A DNA stretch of 64,000 bases from assembly GCF_001884235.1 (NCBI RefSeq), contig NZ_MAOI01000075.1:62001-126000 (forward strand). Direction: 5' to 3'. Below are positions 1 through 8,150 of the stretch, piece by piece. Source of the stretch: Bacillus paramycoides (lineage in GTDB: Bacteria > Bacillota > Bacilli > Bacillales > Bacillaceae_G). Made by a program: the position numbers and the translations under genes. Position 1 is the stretch's first letter. Every line of letters starts with the position of its first letter. The notes beneath the pieces were generated by a model. It was not told the origin of the DNA. It searched no databases and saw nothing but the letters and a program-made list of their open reading frames with translations.

Positions 1-60
1 ATGAAATTTTAATATATTAACTTGAAAAGCCATTAAAAAGTAATTAGAAAAAAGAGCGCT

Positions 61-115
61 TATAGGGTATTGTAGGTCGTGTAGGTACTATTCTCACGAC
101 CTACAATACCCTATA
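61..115. repeat. Perfect 21-bp inverted repeat (hairpin)
   Basis: Positions 61-81 and 95-115 are exact reverse complements, separated by 13 bases. The arms begin TATAGGGTATTGTAGG. There is no U-tract directly after either arm, so it is not a standard terminator. It could be a palindromic repeat of the kind scattered in B. cereus-group chromosomes or a regulatory cruciform. Only the symmetry is certain. Confidence 0.8.
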
Positions 116-233
116 ATAGTAAAACGCTTATCACCTTCTCACTTTCTGCTAAAATGAAATTTTTATTATAACTTTAACTATCTTCCTAAACTTTGGACTA
201 TAATCGAATTTATTGTTTTATTCAGCAGCCTAA

Positions 234-680
234 TTAGGTTAATTTGAAAATCGCCTTAATCCGTTCATTTTGTTCTTTTTTATCTAAGTATTCAAAAAAT
301 CCTAGTCGATTCCCCCACGGATCACTAAATGTTCCCCATTTTACAGGTACTTCTTTACGAGAATGAATCTCGAATTTTGCTACATTTAATTCCCTGACTA
401 TCCTTGTCCGTTCAGCCTCAATATCCATTATCGCTAAACGAAGAGGTCCACTACCTGCAGAAGGTATGCCTTCTGCAATCTGTATCCAGCAGCCTTGAAT
501 GCGTTCCCATTCTGCAAATCCTTCGTGCGGGAAAAAGTCTGATTCCTTATTGAACAAAGTTTTGTACCACTTAAATGGCTGGAAACAACAAACGGAAAGT
601 TTTACTTTTATGTTAATGGTAAACTTTAAACAGGTTAGATATACAGTTGTAAAAGCGCAAAGTCCTGACGCTACCCCCAA
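234..680 (-). CDS. VOC/glyoxalase-family protein, start uncertain
   Basis: The C-terminal two thirds read like a vicinal-oxygen-chelate (glyoxalase/bleomycin-resistance) domain: a strand-helix segment ending FKWYKTLF, an acidic WERIQG strand, and a terminal SDPWGNRLGFFEYL motif typical of the last strand of these folds. The substrate cannot be inferred. The open frame begins at TTG (680) with no convincing SD and an atypical N-terminus (MGVASGLCAF), and there is no in-frame ATG near the expected start, so either a non-canonical start is used or the 5' end has been disrupted. It lies alone, with no same-strand partner within 70 bases. Confidence 0.6.
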   Translation of the reverse strand: MGVASGLCAFTTVYLTCLKFTINIKVKLSVCCFQPFKWYKTLFNKESDFFPHEGFAEWERIQGCWIQIAEGIPSAGSGPLRLAIMDIEAERTRIVRELNVAKFEIHSRKEVPVKWGTFSDPWGNRLGFFEYLDKKEQNERIKAIFKLT

Positions 681-707
681 TTAAATTATTGAATGACCGC
701 TAGTTTA

Positions 708-745
708 TATAAAATAAAAAGGAGCAGCTTTTCAGCTGCTCCCTT
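708..745 (-). terminator. Rho-independent terminator of the UPF0316 gene
   Basis: On the minus strand GGGAGCAGC pairs with GCTGCTCC around a short loop and is followed by a T-rich run. It lies immediately after the stop of the 750-1298 gene. Confidence 0.85.
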
Positions 746-749
746 TTAT

Positions 750-1298
750 TTACGATGCATGATGATCTTTCTTCTTCATTAACGCTCTCTTCTTCATCGC
801 TTTCGTTAAATATCCACCTTTAAATGAGCGAATTTCATAAGATGACATAAACGCTTTCGGCGCAATTTCATTAATAATTTCTAACAGTTCTTTCTCTCTA
901 GAACGCTTTGCAACGATATCTAAGCGATAACGTATTGAATTAATTCCTTCGCCTTCAAATACTGTAACGCCAAATCCAGAGTGGCGTAATTCATCTACTA
1001 ATTCATTACAACGGTCTAGTAAACTAACTTGATACGTAATATATCCAATTGCTAATTTATTCTCTATATAACCGCCTAATAAAAGTCCCGTACTAAAGCC
1101 GATGACATAGGCAACAATATTCATCCAATTTGATAAATCTTGAAACACAATACCTAAACTGACAATGTAAATGGCTCCTTCTAACAATCCTACACCAGCA
1201 GCGGATCTTGTTTGATTCTTTACAAGCAAAATCGTACGGATTGTTAAAATTGGAACGTAAATAATTTGAAGCACAAAAATAAGTAACGCTTGTAACAT
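750..1298 (-). CDS. UPF0316/DUF2179 membrane protein (YebE-like)
   Basis: A 182-residue protein with three hydrophobic segments in the first ~90 residues ([11 protein letters not shown], the [19 protein letters not shown] segment, the [20 protein letters not shown] segment), then a soluble DUF2179-like domain containing the conserved [11 protein letters not shown] and a basic C-tail. This is the organisation of B. subtilis YebE and the UPF0316 family, whose function is unknown; the DUF2179 fold is thought to bind small ligands. It starts at ATG with an AGGTGG-type SD upstream and ends in its own terminator, so it is probably monocistronic. Length is normal for the family. Confidence 0.85.
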   Translation of the reverse strand: MLQALLIFVLQIIYVPILTIRTILLVKNQTRSAAGVGLLEGAIYIVSLGIVFQDLSNWMNIVAYVIGFSTGLLLGGYIENKLAIGYITYQVSLLDRCNELVDELRHSGFGVTVFEGEGINSIRYRLDIVAKRSREKELLEIINEIAPKAFMSSYEIRSFKGGYLTKAMKKRALMKKKDHHAS

Positions 1299-1494
1299 TG
1301 GTATCCACCTCTTTCACAAATTCTTTTGTCATGATAACATACATAAGCTTTAGAAATCGATGGGTTTTTAAATTTTTTTTTATTATTTTCCATACTATTG
1401 AAAAACCTAAAAAAGGAGCGTATTATATTTATCTTTAATTCGATTGCACCATTGAATCGTACACATTATATTAACTATTGTGCAATTTATTATC

Positions 1495-1530
1495 AAACTC
1501 AAAAAAGGAACCCGATAAGGTTCCTTTCAT
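1495..1530 (-). terminator. Rho-independent terminator
   Basis: On the minus strand AAGGAACC pairs with GGTTCCTT around a short loop and is followed by a run of T. It sits at the end of the 1530-1964 gene. Confidence 0.85.
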
Positions 1531-1964
1531 TATAACTCTATTTTTTGTGAAGCATTCTTCTTTTGCTTCTCTTCTTCTTTCACTAGCTGCATATTCGCAT
1601 AGGCTAAATTCGCAATCATTAAAAAGTGCCCACCTAAAATCCCTGTACCAAATGCCCACATTTCCATTTCATGCTCAATTTCATACATAATGATAGCCCC
1701 TAATATCGCGGCTGCAAATCGGTTTAAAACTCCTAATCCAGGAGCCTTTTCTTTCAGCACAATACTTCTTCCTATTTTCTCCACTCTGCGAGCTAATAAC
1801 CAAAGACAATATGCACTTACCGCTAAACCGATACCAAACCCTGTCACTTGTTTTCCAAACGGAGTAACCGCCCACATTAGTAGTAAACCACTAAAGATCG
1901 TATACAATTGTAATCGATATACACGTAAGGCTACTTGAATCAAAATATCCGCTCCTAATTTCAC
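1530..1964 (-). CDS. AtpI-like (ATP synthase subunit I family) membrane protein
   Basis: A 144-residue protein with four hydrophobic helices arranged like the ATP synthase I family: the YTIFSGLLLMWAVTPF segment, the GFGIGLAVSAYCLWLLARR pair ending in a basic loop, then two C-terminal helices around residues 80-120 and a charged tail (EEEKQKKN). AtpI proteins assist assembly or ion supply of F1Fo synthase, but this gene is not beside an atp operon, so the role here is inferred only from similarity. The hydropathy pattern fits well; a generic small membrane protein is the alternative. Confidence 0.55.
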   Translation of the reverse strand: MKLGADILIQVALRVYRLQLYTIFSGLLLMWAVTPFGKQVTGFGIGLAVSAYCLWLLARRVEKIGRSIVLKEKAPGLGVLNRFAAAILGAIIMYEIEHEMEMWAFGTGILGGHFLMIANLAYANMQLVKEEEKQKKNASQKIEL

Positions 1965-1996
1965 ATTTTATTATGTGTCAGAAGAAAAGCAGCAAC

Positions 1997-3319
1997 TTAC
2001 ACAGTTACTGCTTTCTCTTGTTGATGGTCCATTTTCCGAATTTCAACACGTTTAATTTGATAAGCATCTTTTTCTAACACTTTAAATTCATAGCCTTCTG
2101 CTTCAACGTATTGTCCTTCTTCAATTTCATGATTTTGCATCATAATCCATCCACCGATTGTATCCACATCGTCTTCTTCAATGTGTAATCCAAACAAATC
2201 TTTCACTTCTGTGATGAGCACTTTTCCATCAACAATTTTATGGTACTCGTTCACATGCTGAATTGGTGGTGCTTCATCTTCATCATATTCATCACGAATT
2301 TCGCCGACGATTTCCTCCAATATATCTTCAAGCGTTACAATTCCAGCTGTCCCTCCGTACTCATCATATAAAACAGCCATTGGAATTCGCTTCTTCTGCA
2401 TTTGCAGTAATAAATCATGAATTGGAGTTGTTTCCATAACTTCAATAATCGGACGCATATACGTGCGAATCGATGATAAATCTTCTTTATCGTTGTTCAT
2501 ATATCGAATAAAGAAATCTTTTACATTGACCATACCGATAATATCATCTTTATCTTCTCCAAAAATCGGATAACGTGTGTATCGTTCATTTTGGATTACT
2601 TTCATGTGTTCTTCTACTGAATCTTCAAGATAGAAACCAACGATTTCTGTACGTGGTACCATGATCTCTTTCGCAATGCGATTATCAAATTCAAAGATAT
2701 TATTTACATACTTGTATTCAGCTTGATTAATTTCTCCACTTTCGTAACTCTCTGAAAGAATAAGACGTAACTCTTCTTCTGTATGAGCTACTTCATGTTC
2801 AGAAGCTGGCTTCAAACCGAATAAACCAGTTACAACACGAGCAGAACTATTCAATACCCAAATGAATGGATACATAACTTTATAGAACATCATTAACGGA
2901 CCCGCAAATAACAATGTCACTTTTTCAGCTTTTTGAATTGCCATCGTTTTCGGAGCTAATTCCCCGACTACAACGTGCAAGTACGTCATCGTCATAAATG
3001 CAAGACCAAACGTTAATACTTGTGAAATAGAAGGATTTAAATTCAATTTCTCAAATAACGGGTGTAATAATTTTTCTATCGTCGGTTCACCTAACCAACC
3101 AAGTCCCATCGCTGTAACTGTAATACCTAATTGACAAGCAGATAAATATTCGTCTAAATTTGTTGTTACCTTTTTCGCCGCTAATGCACCGCGTTTTCCT
3201 TCCGCAACAAGCTGATCAATGCGACTTGAACGTACTTTTACAATCGCAAACTCTGCTGCTACGAAAAATCCAGTAAATGCGATTAAAATCGCAACCATGA
3301 CTAAATTAAATATTTCCAA
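1997..3319 (-). CDS. HlyC/CorC (CNNM-type) transporter with CBS domains
   Basis: A 440-residue protein in the usual order: DUF21/CNNM membrane domain (residues ~1-200, with helices beginning FNLVMVAILIAFTGFF and the FVAAEFAIVKVR motif), a CBS pair (~210-340, with MVPRTEIVGF and the GGTAGIVTLEDILEEIVGEI signature), and a CorC_HlyC domain at the C-terminus. Relatives (B. subtilis YhdP/MpfA, YrkA) export or control Mg2+ at the plasma membrane. The frame opens with TTG at 3319, preceded by AAGGG; a stop four codons upstream rules out a longer start. A MerR gene lies directly upstream on the same strand and may control it. Confidence 0.85.
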   Translation of the reverse strand: MEIFNLVMVAILIAFTGFFVAAEFAIVKVRSSRIDQLVAEGKRGALAAKKVTTNLDEYLSACQLGITVTAMGLGWLGEPTIEKLLHPLFEKLNLNPSISQVLTFGLAFMTMTYLHVVVGELAPKTMAIQKAEKVTLLFAGPLMMFYKVMYPFIWVLNSSARVVTGLFGLKPASEHEVAHTEEELRLILSESYESGEINQAEYKYVNNIFEFDNRIAKEIMVPRTEIVGFYLEDSVEEHMKVIQNERYTRYPIFGEDKDDIIGMVNVKDFFIRYMNNDKEDLSSIRTYMRPIIEVMETTPIHDLLLQMQKKRIPMAVLYDEYGGTAGIVTLEDILEEIVGEIRDEYDEDEAPPIQHVNEYHKIVDGKVLITEVKDLFGLHIEEDDVDTIGGWIMMQNHEIEEGQYVEAEGYEFKVLEKDAYQIKRVEIRKMDHQQEKAVTV

Positions 3320-3356
3320 TGAATACCCTTAGTTAAAAAACTAAGGTGTCCACCTC
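3320..3356 (-). promoter_or_regulatory. Hairpin between a strong SD and the transporter start
   Basis: In the leader of the CorC-type gene, a consensus AGGAGGTG is followed by a perfect stem (CCTTAGTT...AACTAAGG), then GGG, then the TTG start. The strong SD is therefore about 35 bases from the start and a weaker AAGGG overlaps the 3' arm of the stem. This could bring the strong SD close to the start, or hide the weak one. Only the symmetry is directly seen. Confidence 0.5.
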
Positions 3357-3438
3357 CTGTATACTATAATGTTTTCTTATTTGTTCGTTAGAAAACATAG
3401 CCCGATACAAAAATTAAAGAGGTCGGATTTCACTTTTT

Positions 3439-3846
3439 CTATAATAATAGAGCAAGTGTCTGTATTAAAGCTGTCGTTTGACCTGATAAAGATTTCGATA
3501 TTTTTTCACGTTGTGAATCAGTCAATTCATCTAAAAGAGGCTTTAATTCCGTTAGCTCTGCTTCTAATCTATGAATATGGTCTGTCACTTCATTCACTTG
3601 TTTCGAAACGTGTTCATTGATACCGAGCAGCTTCTTCTTCTCCTCGATTTTCTCTTTAATCTCACAAAGCGGCATATGCATTTCTTTGCACTTCTCAATA
3701 AATTGTAATGTTTCAAATGCTGTTTCGTCGTAATAGCGATAATTAGATTGAGATCGCTCCGCTTTTAAGATACCTAGATTCGTATAATAATCAATCGTTC
3801 GTTTCGACACGTGAGCCATGAGAGCCAACTGTCCGATTCGATACAC
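3439..3846 (-). CDS. MerR-family transcriptional regulator
   Basis: A 135-residue protein beginning MYRIGQLALMAHVSKRTIDYY..., the winged-helix MerR DNA-binding domain (residues 1-70), followed by a long coiled-coil segment (residues ~75-120, rich in E, K and L with heptads such as VSKQVNEVTDHIHRLEAELTEL). It lacks a Cys cluster, so it is not a classic metal- or thiol-sensing MerR; the effector is unknown. It starts at GTG. It lies 119 bases upstream of, and co-directional with, the CorC-type transporter gene, the most likely target besides its own promoter. Confidence 0.85.
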   Translation of the reverse strand: MYRIGQLALMAHVSKRTIDYYTNLGILKAERSQSNYRYYDETAFETLQFIEKCKEMHMPLCEIKEKIEEKKKLLGINEHVSKQVNEVTDHIHRLEAELTELKPLLDELTDSQREKISKSLSGQTTALIQTLALLL

Positions 3847-3884
3847 CTTCCCAACGATCTTCCCCCCTTGTTTATAGTACTAAC

Positions 3885-3913
3885 ATCATACAATACATAA
3901 ACTGTACAGTCAA
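3885..3913 (-). promoter_or_regulatory. SigA-type promoter of the MerR gene
   Basis: On the minus strand TTGACT (3913-3908) and TATGAT (3890-3885) are separated by exactly 17 bases. The palindrome ACTGTACAGT overlaps the -35 end and is a plausible autoregulatory site. Confidence 0.65.
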
Positions 3914-4056
3914 ACGTGACGGTTTCTTATTCACGAGATACAAAATTTCATTTCTCATCTTATTACTATTCAAAAATTATATAAACTATCGTTTTCTCTA
4001 GCAATCTATTTTTTTTAATCTACAACTAATATCCTCATGAACAAAAGATATGTGTC

Positions 4057-4407
4057 CTAATTTCGCCTCAATTTTTCTTTCGGCACCCATCCAACTTCAC
4101 CATCTATCTTTTCACACCAGAGCCATCCATTTAATTCTTCTAACCCAATAAGTATTTCTCCACTACTCACATTTAATTCTTTTGCAGTATATCTCTTTAT
4201 AATAGCTCCACTTCCATCAGTACGTTTACTTATAATTTGTTCTGGTACCCAACCTTTTCTTTTATATTTCTCTTCTGAACAATACACCCAGCCATCCCAG
4301 TTTTCTGGTCCCTTATACTTTTCACCAATAGAAACGAAATCCCCCTCATCTAAACAAATTGGGTCAGGATAGTTACTAACATGTGATTTCATAACACTAT
4401 ATTTCAT
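4057..4407 (-). CDS. Tandem SH3-like domain protein
   Basis: The ATG at 4407 is preceded by GGAGAG at the right distance, giving 116 residues; a TTG four codons upstream is in frame but overlaps that SD. The protein contains two similar SH3-like units, each with an acidic strand followed by a W-rich motif: EGDFVSIGEKYKGPENWDGWVYC...KGWVPEQII, and SGEILIGLEELNGWLWCEK...VGWVPKEKL. There is no signal peptide or membrane segment, so it is probably cytoplasmic. Such variant SH3 proteins bind peptides; the partner is not evident. Confidence 0.75.
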   Translation of the reverse strand: MKYSVMKSHVSNYPDPICLDEGDFVSIGEKYKGPENWDGWVYCSEEKYKRKGWVPEQIISKRTDGSGAIIKRYTAKELNVSSGEILIGLEELNGWLWCEKIDGEVGWVPKEKLRRN

Positions 4408-4468
4408 AACACTCTCCAATAATCTGAAAATTAAGTTATAATATCATTATAAATACAGGAGGAGGAAT

Positions 4469-4525
4469 ATGCATATGTACTACAACACTTCATTCGAAAA
4501 CGATCAACCTGTAGGCCGTCTATAA
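4469..4525 (+). CDS. 18-residue leader peptide of the EamA transporter
   Basis: A short frame (MHMYYNTSFENDQPVGRL) begins at an ATG placed 3-8 bases after a very strong AGGAGGAGG SD and ends with TAA at 4523. A second ATG lies two codons in. Its last codons (GGC CGT CTA) coincide with pairing segment 1 of the downstream structure. Codon structure, SD strength and position fit a regulatory leader peptide whose translation controls the transporter gene 87 bases downstream. I do not recognise the peptide sequence from known erm, cat or bmr leaders. Function is inferred. Confidence 0.75.
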   Translation: MHMYYNTSFENDQPVGRL

Positions 4526-4605
4526 ACTAAGACGGGCATTCATATAACACATACACTATGCCTCGTCTTAGGGAATCTATCATCACCCTAAAAATAGACG
4601 GAGGT
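4516..4605 (+). promoter_or_regulatory. Four-segment translational attenuator of the EamA gene
   Basis: Four segments can pair in alternative ways. Segment 1 (4516-4521, CCGTCT) pairs with segment 2 (4530-4535, AGACGG). Segment 2 (4527-4539) pairs with segment 3 (4558-4571) over 13 base pairs with one bulge. Segment 3 (4561-4568, CCTCGTCT) pairs with segment 4 (4596-4604, AGACGGAGG) with one bulged G, burying the transporter's SD completely. Segments 1 and 4 also share eight complementary bases (4516-4523, 4594-4601). By analogy with ermC, 1:2 plus 3:4 would be the closed state, and a ribosome stalled on the leader would favour 2:3 and open the SD. No U-tract follows 2:3, so control is probably at translation. 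Confidence 0.7.
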
Positions 4606-4612
4606 AATTCAA

Positions 4613-5512
4613 ATGAAACAAACAATTTTAGGAGCTATATGTTTATCACTAGCAGCAAGTATTTGGGGCGGTATGTATGTTGTTAGCAAATATGTACTCG
4701 ACTTTATCCCGCCACTAACACTCGTTTGGCTACGCTTTATTATCGCTTTTGTTGTTTTATACGTGCTTTTGAAAACAACAGAAAGAAAGCAAAAGAAAAA
4801 AATAACCATCCAGAAAAAAGATTGGTTACTATTCGCTTGGATTGGATTCATCGGGTACTTCATTTCGATCACATGTCAATTTATCGGAACAAAATTATCC
4901 GACGCTCATACAGGCTCTTTAGTAACGTCAGCTACACCTGCATTTATGGTCATATTTGCAGCGCTCATTTTAAAAGAAAAACTAACTGCTCGTAGACTGT
5001 TATCAACTACCATCGCAACAATCGGTGTCATTATCGTTATCGGATGGGATATTGAAATTGGCTCCTATTTTATCGGTACAATCATTTTAGTTGGAGCCGC
5101 TATTACGTGGGCTTTACTATCCATTTATGTAAAAATCGCTTCAGCTCGATTTTCATCTTTAGTTATTACAACGTACGCTATATTCTTTTCACTCTTTTTT
5201 ATAACACCTTGTATGGTGTGGGAATTTCAATCAACTCCTATTGAACATGTGAACATGTACGTATTATTAGGCGTACTCTATTTAGGAATCGTCTCAACCG
5301 CAGGTGCATTTTTCCTTTGGAATAAAGGATTAGAGTTAATGGATGCTAGCATCGGTTCATTATTTTTCTTCTTCCAACCTATCGTTGGATCATTACTCGG
5401 CTGGCTTCTTTTAAATGAGACGTTAAGCAGTAACTTTTTCATTGGTGGTATTCTTATTATATGCAGCGTTATAATTACTACTCTTGAAAAGAAAAAACAG
5501 GCAGAGATTTAA
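4613..5512 (+). CDS. EamA-family (DMT superfamily) transporter
   Basis: A 299-residue integral membrane protein with ten predicted helices in two EamA repeats (residues ~5-140 and ~150-290). The first begins ILGAICLSLAASIWGGMYVVSKY and the second contains the GAAITWALLSIYVKIAS motif; repeat ends carry the family signature near PAFMVIFAALILKEKL and PIVGSLLGWLLLNETL. DMT transporters usually export amino acids, metabolites or drugs; the substrate cannot be read from sequence. The GGAGGT SD is seven bases from the ATG and lies inside a leader structure. A peptide-controlled leader would be unusual for a housekeeping exporter and hints at induction by a translation inhibitor or amino-acid signal. 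Confidence 0.9.
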   Translation: MKQTILGAICLSLAASIWGGMYVVSKYVLDFIPPLTLVWLRFIIAFVVLYVLLKTTERKQKKKITIQKKDWLLFAWIGFIGYFISITCQFIGTKLSDAHTGSLVTSATPAFMVIFAALILKEKLTARRLLSTTIATIGVIIVIGWDIEIGSYFIGTIILVGAAITWALLSIYVKIASARFSSLVITTYAIFFSLFFITPCMVWEFQSTPIEHVNMYVLLGVLYLGIVSTAGAFFLWNKGLELMDASIGSLFFFFQPIVGSLLGWLLLNETLSSNFFIGGILIICSVIITTLEKKKQAEI

Positions 5513-5528
5513 TCTCTGCCTGTTTTTA
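5495..5528. terminator. Terminator overlapping the EamA stop codon
   Basis: AAACAGGCAGAGATT pairs with AATCTCTGCCTGTTT and is followed by T. The gene's TAA lies in the loop. The next gene is convergent, and the A-run on the other side suggests it may work in both directions. Confidence 0.9.
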
Positions 5529-5595
5529 TAATTGGATCTTGTTTGTGAAATCCAATACAAATTGGTATATTACTTTGCAAACCACTACATGCAAT

Positions 5596-6450
5596 TTACG
5601 CAGTCCAATGGCCTGGACGGGACAACATTTTCGGCAATTTCGTATATTTGTCCCCTCTTGCTGCATTAATCTGGACTTGCGTAAGAAAAATACTATTTGT
5701 AAAATCTGCTCCTCTAATGTCTGCATCACGCAAATCAGCGCCTATAAGGTCTGCACCTCTTAAATTAGCATCGCGTAAATTTGCCGCAATAAGATAAGCT
5801 CCCCTTAAATTCGCTCCTTGTAAATCTTTCTTTTTAAGATTTGCTCCCATTAGGTCCGCACCTCGGTGACTAATTCTTTTCTTATTTGCAGTATTTATTT
5901 CCTTCCAAACGAGTTCACTCGTTTCCAGAAGGAGAACATTCACTTCTGTACGATGTAATGGAACATTTACTTTCATTAACTCATCTGCACTTAAATTTGA
6001 AAGTCGTTCCGTCTCTTCAATCGCTTTACTAAGCTCATGATGAATCGTTTGCGTCGCCTTTAAAAGAACGGCTTCCTTCAAATACCAAAGCATTTCATGA
6101 AGCTGATGCATAACCGGAAAAGCATCATACATTTTTCTAGCATGCTGAGCATCTTTCCGCCAATCAATTCCATTAAACGTAACTTGAGAAATCTTTTGCC
6201 CAGCGCCGAAACATTCAAATACAGTACAACCTTTATACCCTTTTCCTCTAAGACTTTTATGTATACTACATTTATAATCTGATTGTAAATTTGAACAAGG
6301 TTTACCACCATCTTTATTCACCGCAAAATCTACTGATGCCGCAAACGGTAATGCTACACAGCATAGACCAAAACATTTTTCACAGTCTGCTTTTAAACTA
6401 TTGTAATTTATAGTCTCTTCTACATAAAAATAATCGTTATTATTAGTCAA
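5596..6450 (-). CDS. Pentapeptide-repeat protein with Cys-rich N-terminal domain
   Basis: The likely start is TTG at 6450, eight bases after GGGGG; the frame is open 27 codons further upstream but that part has no SD. The 284-residue product has a Cys-rich N-terminal region (DCEKCFGLCC, then PCSNLQSDYKC and GCTVFECFG) resembling putative Fe/Zn-chelating CxxC proteins, a helical middle (~100-190), and a C-terminal run of about eight pentapeptide repeats of A(D/N)LxG type (GADLMGANL... to GADFTNSIF) that would form a right-handed beta helix. Function is not known. It is convergent with the EamA gene. Confidence 0.75.
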   Translation of the reverse strand: MTNNNDYFYVEETINYNSLKADCEKCFGLCCVALPFAASVDFAVNKDGGKPCSNLQSDYKCSIHKSLRGKGYKGCTVFECFGAGQKISQVTFNGIDWRKDAQHARKMYDAFPVMHQLHEMLWYLKEAVLLKATQTIHHELSKAIEETERLSNLSADELMKVNVPLHRTEVNVLLLETSELVWKEINTANKKRISHRGADLMGANLKKKDLQGANLRGAYLIAANLRDANLRGADLIGADLRDADIRGADFTNSIFLTQVQINAARGDKYTKLPKMLSRPGHWTA

Positions 6451-6645
6451 AATATATACCCCCTGTTGTCTTTTGACTATTTCATAATATTCCAACTGCA
6501 CTAAATAATCAATTTTAAAATAAACCGGCATATTTCATCTCAAACAACAACTTAATCCGTTTATTTCCTTTCATTTAAAAAGGACTTCCTCTACAATATT
6601 AATTATAATTAAATTAAGAACTTTCAAATAACAAGGAGAGATACT

Positions 6646-6822
6646 ATGGCACTAGAAATGAAAACAAACTGTCAAATTTGCGACGATTCCCTTCAGCCCG
6701 ATTCTGAAGCATACATATGCGTGTATGAATGTACATTTTGTGCACCATGTACAGAAGAAAGACAAAATGTTTGCCCGAACTGTGGTGGCGAGTTAGTACG
6801 TAGACCAAAAAAGAAACAATAA
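6646..6822 (+). CDS. DUF1272 zinc-ribbon-like small protein
   Basis: A 58-residue frame starting ATG after GGAGAG. It contains seven cysteines arranged as pairs (NCQICDD, YICVYECTFCAPC, NVCPNCGG) and a basic tail (RRPKKKQ). This matches the DUF1272 family of small Cys-rich proteins that probably bind zinc; function unknown. It stands alone on the plus strand with a terminator right after the stop. A minus-strand frame across it is a shadow. Confidence 0.85.
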   Translation: MALEMKTNCQICDDSLQPDSEAYICVYECTFCAPCTEERQNVCPNCGGELVRRPKKKQ

Positions 6823-6852
6823 AAAGCAAAGCGATGATCGCTTTGCTTTTTA
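6822..6852 (+). terminator. Terminator of the DUF1272 gene
   Basis: AAAAGCAAAGCGAT pairs with ATCGCTTTGCTTTT, directly after the stop codon. Confidence 0.85.
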
Positions 6853-6951
6853 CGTTTCTTTTTTGATATATGAAATTATATCGACGTTTCGACAAAGAAC
6901 TACATTTCTACATGAATTGAGCTTCCATCCCTTGCCCTTTATCAACGCACG

Positions 6952-8019
6952 TTAAACATTTAAAAATTTAACACAAACAGGCTCTGGTACAACAACATCC
7001 GATTGTAAAAGAGTTAGCTTCCCTGTAGTTTCATTTCTTGAAAATAGCACAAGACTATGTGACTTTTCATTTGTAGCAACAAGAAACTTTTCAGTAGGAT
7101 CTAATACAAAATCCCTCGGCCAATTTCCTTCTGTAGATGTATGTTCAACAAATGTAAGCTGACCTGAATTTTGATCCACATTGAAAACAACGATACTGTT
7201 ATGACCTCGATTGGCTGCATACACAAATTGGCCGTCAGAAGAAATATGAATAGCACTTCCTTGACTATTTTCATCAAATTCTTCTGGAACAGTAGAAATA
7301 TACTGTACTTCTGTAAAGGATCCTTCTTCCGAATTATATGTTAGCACAATGACCTCTGAACTTAGCTCAGTCATCACATACGCAAACTTTCCATTCGGAT
7401 GAAAAGTAATATGTCTTGGACCACTTCCTGGTTTTACAGACAGGCTATTCACTTCTATTAATGTACTATCTTTTATTTCATACGTAATTAATTTATCAAT
7501 CCCTAAATCAACACCCACCACATATTTTTCATCAGGGGTATATCCCGCGTAATGTGCATGTGGTTTTTCTTGTCTTTCTTTATTCGGACCTGAACCTTCA
7601 TGTGTAATAACAGATGAAGCAGGATTTACAGTTCCATTTTCTTCATTTACCTCAAAAGACTCAATCGTTCCTTTATGGTAATTCGCTGTAACTACAAAGC
7701 GATTCTTACTATCAACACTAATATGACAAGGAGAAGCACCTTCTACTACTTGTCTGTTTTCCGCCTTTAGTTCTCCAGTATGACTGTCAATCGAATAAGC
7801 AGCTACACCACCAGATTCGCCTTCTTTAACAACAGAATAGAGATATTCATTATTTCGGTTAATCGTTACATATGTAGGGTTGTCCAGCTTAGCGGCAAGT
7901 GTTACACTACTAATTTTTTTTGCTTCCGTATCTAAAGTAAAAGTATATATTCCTTCGCTATTTTCCTTCGTGTAAGTTCCAACATATCCAATAAACTCTT
8001 TGTTATCCATCATTTTCAT
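6952..8019 (-). CDS. pgl: Lactonase (6-phosphogluconolactonase, YkgB-type beta-propeller)
   Basis: The ATG at 8019 follows GGGAGAGGG closely, giving 355 residues; the frame continues ten codons upstream without a better SD. The sequence starts FIGYVGTYTKENSEGIYTF, the hallmark of the seven-bladed Pgl/muconate-cycloisomerase-like lactonases, and includes PCHISVD, KPHAHYAGYTPD and SGPRHITFHPNGKFAYVMTELS blades. It would hydrolyse 6-phosphogluconolactone to 6-phosphogluconate, the step after Zwf. It is the last gene of the minus-strand pentose-phosphate cluster, 131 bases after gntK, so it may also have its own promoter. Confidence 0.85.
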   Translation of the reverse strand: MKMMDNKEFIGYVGTYTKENSEGIYTFTLDTEAKKISSVTLAAKLDNPTYVTINRNNEYLYSVVKEGESGGVAAYSIDSHTGELKAENRQVVEGASPCHISVDSKNRFVVTANYHKGTIESFEVNEENGTVNPASSVITHEGSGPNKERQEKPHAHYAGYTPDEKYVVGVDLGIDKLITYEIKDSTLIEVNSLSVKPGSGPRHITFHPNGKFAYVMTELSSEVIVLTYNSEEGSFTEVQYISTVPEEFDENSQGSAIHISSDGQFVYAANRGHNSIVVFNVDQNSGQLTFVEHTSTEGNWPRDFVLDPTEKFLVATNEKSHSLVLFSRNETTGKLTLLQSDVVVPEPVCVKFLNV

Positions 8020-8150
8020 AACCCTCTCCCTATAGTTTTTGTTCATCAAACTTCTTACTAAGTAGCCTTAAACTATTTTATATTGAAAGAATATCCTAAA
8101 AAATTGGGGTACCTCTTTATACGTTACCATATTTTCCTGCTAAATAGCCT

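Noticed and set aside
499-684. 61-codon plus-strand frame at the window start
   Set aside because: It is antisense to the VOC-family gene and has no SD.
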